A stretch of 7,196 nt of DNA from assembly GCA_050701115.1 (NCBI GenBank), contig JBOHER010000448.1:1-7196 (forward strand), read 5' to 3'. The translations under genes and the position numbers were made by a program. This stretch comes from JBOHER01 sp050701115. GTDB taxonomy: Bacteria > Actinomycetota > Actinomycetes > Mycobacteriales > Pseudonocardiaceae. Positions 5,936 to 7,196 of the stretch are shown in pieces (the first letter of the stretch is position 1; each line of letters opens with the position of its first letter). The notes under the pieces are model-generated. The model had not been told where the DNA came from and did no database searches. It saw only the letters and a program-made list of their open reading frames with translations.

Positions 5936-5963
5936 CCGACCCGGTGATCGCCCGCCGGGTTGG
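5936..5963 (-). terminator. Possible terminator hairpin after the ubiquitin-like gene
   Basis: ACCCGG (5939-5944) pairs with CCGGGT (5955-5960) around a 10-base loop. Two further pairs lie beyond one mismatch (5936-5937 with 5962-5963). It lies about 80 bases after the ubiquitin-like stop. There is no T-tract on the - strand, so it would only fit the T-less hairpins sometimes proposed in actinobacteria. Confidence 0.28.
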
Positions 5964-5974
5964 CTGACCGTAAC

Positions 5975-6029
5975 GCCGTAATCGTGGTGTCCCGTCTGGG
6001 GACGCCGACAGGCCGCAATCGTGGTGTCC
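5975..6029. repeat. Two 18-bp direct repeats 37 bp apart
   Basis: GCCGTAATCGTGGTGTCC (5975-5992) and GCCGCAATCGTGGTGTCC (6012-6029) differ at one base and start 37 bases apart. They are flanked by a 9-bp inverted repeat, GGCTGACCG (5962-5970) and CGGTCAGCC (6042-6050); the right arm covers the ubiquitin-like stop codon. The repeats are not in any gene I support. Their function is unknown; binding sites or a decayed small repeat element are possible. Confidence 0.6.
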
Positions 6030-6044
6030 GGTGACCCGGCCCGG

Positions 6045-6341
6045 TCAGCCGCCTGCCATGGCGCCGACCACCAGAAACGGCTCCGACCCGGCAACGACAG
6101 CGTCGGGCAGCGGGGCGTCGGGCGGTTCGTGCGACAGGTCCTCCTCGCAGGCGAAGAACCGCACGAACGCCCGGCGCTTGCCGGTGTCTTGGTCGCGGAT
6201 GGTGCCGCGCAGCACCGGGTAGCGGTCCTCGAGCGCGTCGAGGACCGACCGCCCGGTGGGCGGGCCGTCGAGGTCCAACTGCACCTCGCCGTCGACGTGC
6301 GCGAGGACGCGCAGGTGCGTCGGGAGCTTGACCCGGATCAT
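6045..6341 (-). CDS. Ubiquitin-like MoaD/ThiS-family small protein ending in Gly-Gly
   Basis: This 98-aa protein has the beta-grasp layout of MoaD/ThiS. The first strand is MIRVKLPTHL, followed by the helix-containing TGRSVLDALEDRYPVLRGTI segment (about residues 29-48), AFVRFFACEEDL (58-69), then LPDAVVAGSEPFLVVGAMAGG. The C-terminal Gly-Gly is the site activated by an E1-like enzyme in MoaD and ThiS, where it becomes a thiocarboxylate. It could therefore be a sulfur carrier or a protein modifier. No molybdopterin or thiamine gene is present beside it, so I give no symbol. The ATG overlaps the stop of the upstream BNR gene by four bases (ATGA), so translation of the two is coupled. The short segment at about 66-86 (ACEEDLSHEPPDAPLPD) contains acidic/proline stretches. 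Confidence 0.87.
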   Translation of the reverse strand: MIRVKLPTHLRVLAHVDGEVQLDLDGPPTGRSVLDALEDRYPVLRGTIRDQDTGKRRAFVRFFACEEDLSHEPPDAPLPDAVVAGSEPFLVVGAMAGG

Positions 6342-7196
6342 GGCAGCGTCTGGACTTCCACGGACAGCACGGCAGGCAGATCGGTGACGATCGGCTCCCA
6401 GCTGTCCCCGGCGTCGGCGGAGGCGTATACCTGGCCGCCGGTGGTGCCGACGTAGATCCCGCACTCGTCGAGCGAATCGACGGCCATGGAATCCCGCAGC
6501 ACGTTGACGTAGCAGTGCTGCTGCGGCAGCCCGACGGTGAGCGGCTCCCACTCGTTGCCACCGGTACGGCTGCGGTAGACGCGCAGCTTGCCCTCCGGCG
6601 GGTAGTGTAGGGAGTCGCTGGTGATCGGGACGACGTAGACGGTGTCCGGCTCGTGGGCGTGGACGGCGATCGGGAACCCGAAGTCGGTGGGCAGGTTGCC
6701 GCTGATCTCGTACCAGGACTCGCCTGCGTCGTCGCTGCGCATGACGTCCCAGTGCTTCTGCATGAACAGCACGTCGGGCCGCGACGGGTGGATCGCGATG
6801 CGGTGCACGCAGTGCCCGACCTCGGCGTCCTCGTCGGGGATTTCCTCGGAGCGCAGGCCGCGGTTGATCGGCTGCCATGTCTTGCCCGCGTCATCGGTGC
6901 GGAACGCGCCCGCGGCCGAGATGGCGATGAAGATCCGTTCGGGATCGCTCGGATCCAGGAGGATCGTGTGCAGGCACATGCCACCGGCACCTGGCTGCCA
7001 GGAGGGCGCTGATTCGTGGCCGCGCAGTCCCGGGAGCTCCTGCCACGTCTGGCAGCCGTCGGTCGAGCGAAACAAGGCGGCGTCTTCAACCCCGGCGTAG
7101 ATTGTGTCCGGATCGGTGAGCGACGGTTCGAGATGCCAGACTCGCGCGAACTCCCAGGGGTGGGGCGTGCCGTCGTACCACTGGTGAGTGCCCGGG
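6338..7196 (-). CDS. BNR/Asp-box beta-propeller protein, 5'-truncated by the window edge
   Basis: The visible part is 285 residues, with the N-terminus beyond position 7196. It belongs to the WD40/YVTN/BNR-like or sialidase-like propeller group, as shown by five Asp-box-type motifs (S-x-D-x-G-x-x-W): FRSTDGCQTW (42-51 of the visible part), FRTDDAGKTW (98-107), MRSDDAGESW (152-161), the degenerate YRSRTGGNEW (207-216), and ASADAGDSW (258-266). Each follows a strand pair of the type HPSRPDVLF or EPDTVYVV. Near the visible N-terminus, WEFARVWHLEPS is characteristic of this bacterial group. No catalytic sialidase arginine triad could be made out, so glycosidase activity is not supported; a binding or scaffold role is as likely. 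The frame is open to the window edge, so an internal TTG at 7075 is not the true start. The stop overlaps the ATG of the ubiquitin-like gene. Confidence 0.88.
   Translation of the reverse strand, partial: PGTHQWYDGTPHPWEFARVWHLEPSLTDPDTIYAGVEDAALFRSTDGCQTWQELPGLRGHESAPSWQPGAGGMCLHTILLDPSDPERIFIAISAAGAFRTDDAGKTWQPINRGLRSEEIPDEDAEVGHCVHRIAIHPSRPDVLFMQKHWDVMRSDDAGESWYEISGNLPTDFGFPIAVHAHEPDTVYVVPITSDSLHYPPEGKLRVYRSRTGGNEWEPLTVGLPQQHCYVNVLRDSMAVDSLDECGIYVGTTGGQVYASADAGDSWEPIVTDLPAVLSVEVQTLP

Larger units (their letters stand above)
5651..6044 (-). other. Intergenic region between the ubiquitin-like gene and the importer operon
   Basis: These 394 bases separate two same-strand gene groups and should contain the 3' end of the first transcript and the promoter of the importer operon. 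From left to right on the + strand it holds the ATPase ribosome-binding site, an inverted repeat (5690-5715), a Cys-rich but startless reading on the - strand (5821-5913), a 9-bp imperfect hairpin (5936-5963) and two 18-bp direct repeats (5975-6029). The part around 5825-5885 is noticeably richer in A+T than its surroundings and is the most likely promoter zone. I could not find a -35/-10 pair with acceptable spacing there. No known riboswitch was recognised. Confidence 0.5.

Noticed and set aside
5776..5967. Small + strand open frame of 63 codons in the intergenic gap
   Set aside because: No ribosome-binding site, no family resemblance and unfavourable codon use; it faces against both neighbouring operons.
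7001..7075. TTG at 7075 as the start of the BNR gene
   Set aside because: The same frame continues without a stop to the window edge and encodes a typical propeller segment (WEFARVWHLEP), so the gene is cut by the window.
5689..7089. A long open frame (466 codons) on the - strand
   Set aside because: It is an antisense-like shadow in a different frame of the BNR and ubiquitin-like genes. Its translation is Arg/Ser/Pro/Thr-rich with no family resemblance, while the overlapping frames show clear Asp-box and beta-grasp motifs.

Overview
The window is G+C-rich throughout, with strong third-position G/C bias, frequent GTG starts and very tight gene packing. This points to a high-G+C actinobacterium, perhaps a soil or plant-associated one such as a member of the Pseudonocardiales. 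That placement is inferred from composition and protein style, not from a marker gene. No rRNA, tRNA, CRISPR array, insertion sequence or phage gene was seen.

Layout. The left part is on the + strand: a Phd-type antitoxin (130-411) and a PIN-domain VapC-like toxin (414-836) form a type II toxin-antitoxin pair. A short intergenic stretch with a 14-bp tandem repeat follows, then a TenA/PqqC-like (haem-oxygenase-fold) protein (921-1598). Everything further right is on the - strand. Read in transcription order from the right edge there are two groups. The first is a partial BNR/Asp-box beta-propeller gene (7196-6338) overlapping by ATGA a 98-aa ubiquitin-like MoaD/ThiS-family gene ending in Gly-Gly (6341-6045). 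A gap of about 390 bp with repeats and hairpins follows. The second group is a glycine betaine/proline-type ABC importer: ATPase with one C-terminal CBS segment (5650-4586), permease (4593-3739) and lipoprotein binding protein (3721-2807). A FIST-domain sensory-type protein (2776-1607) follows after only 30 bp. The FIST gene and the tenA-like gene converge with 8 bp between their stop codons.

How the genes may work together. The ABC genes form a complete ProVWX/OpuA-type uptake system for a compatible solute. The FIST gene lies where it would be co-transcribed and could act as a soluble ligand-binding partner. The BNR + ubiquitin-like pair is translationally coupled and has no recognised partner enzyme in the window; it is the best candidate here for a poorly described system. 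The toxin gene shows a probable 1-base frameshift near its 3' end that replaces a normal-looking PIN-domain C-terminus.
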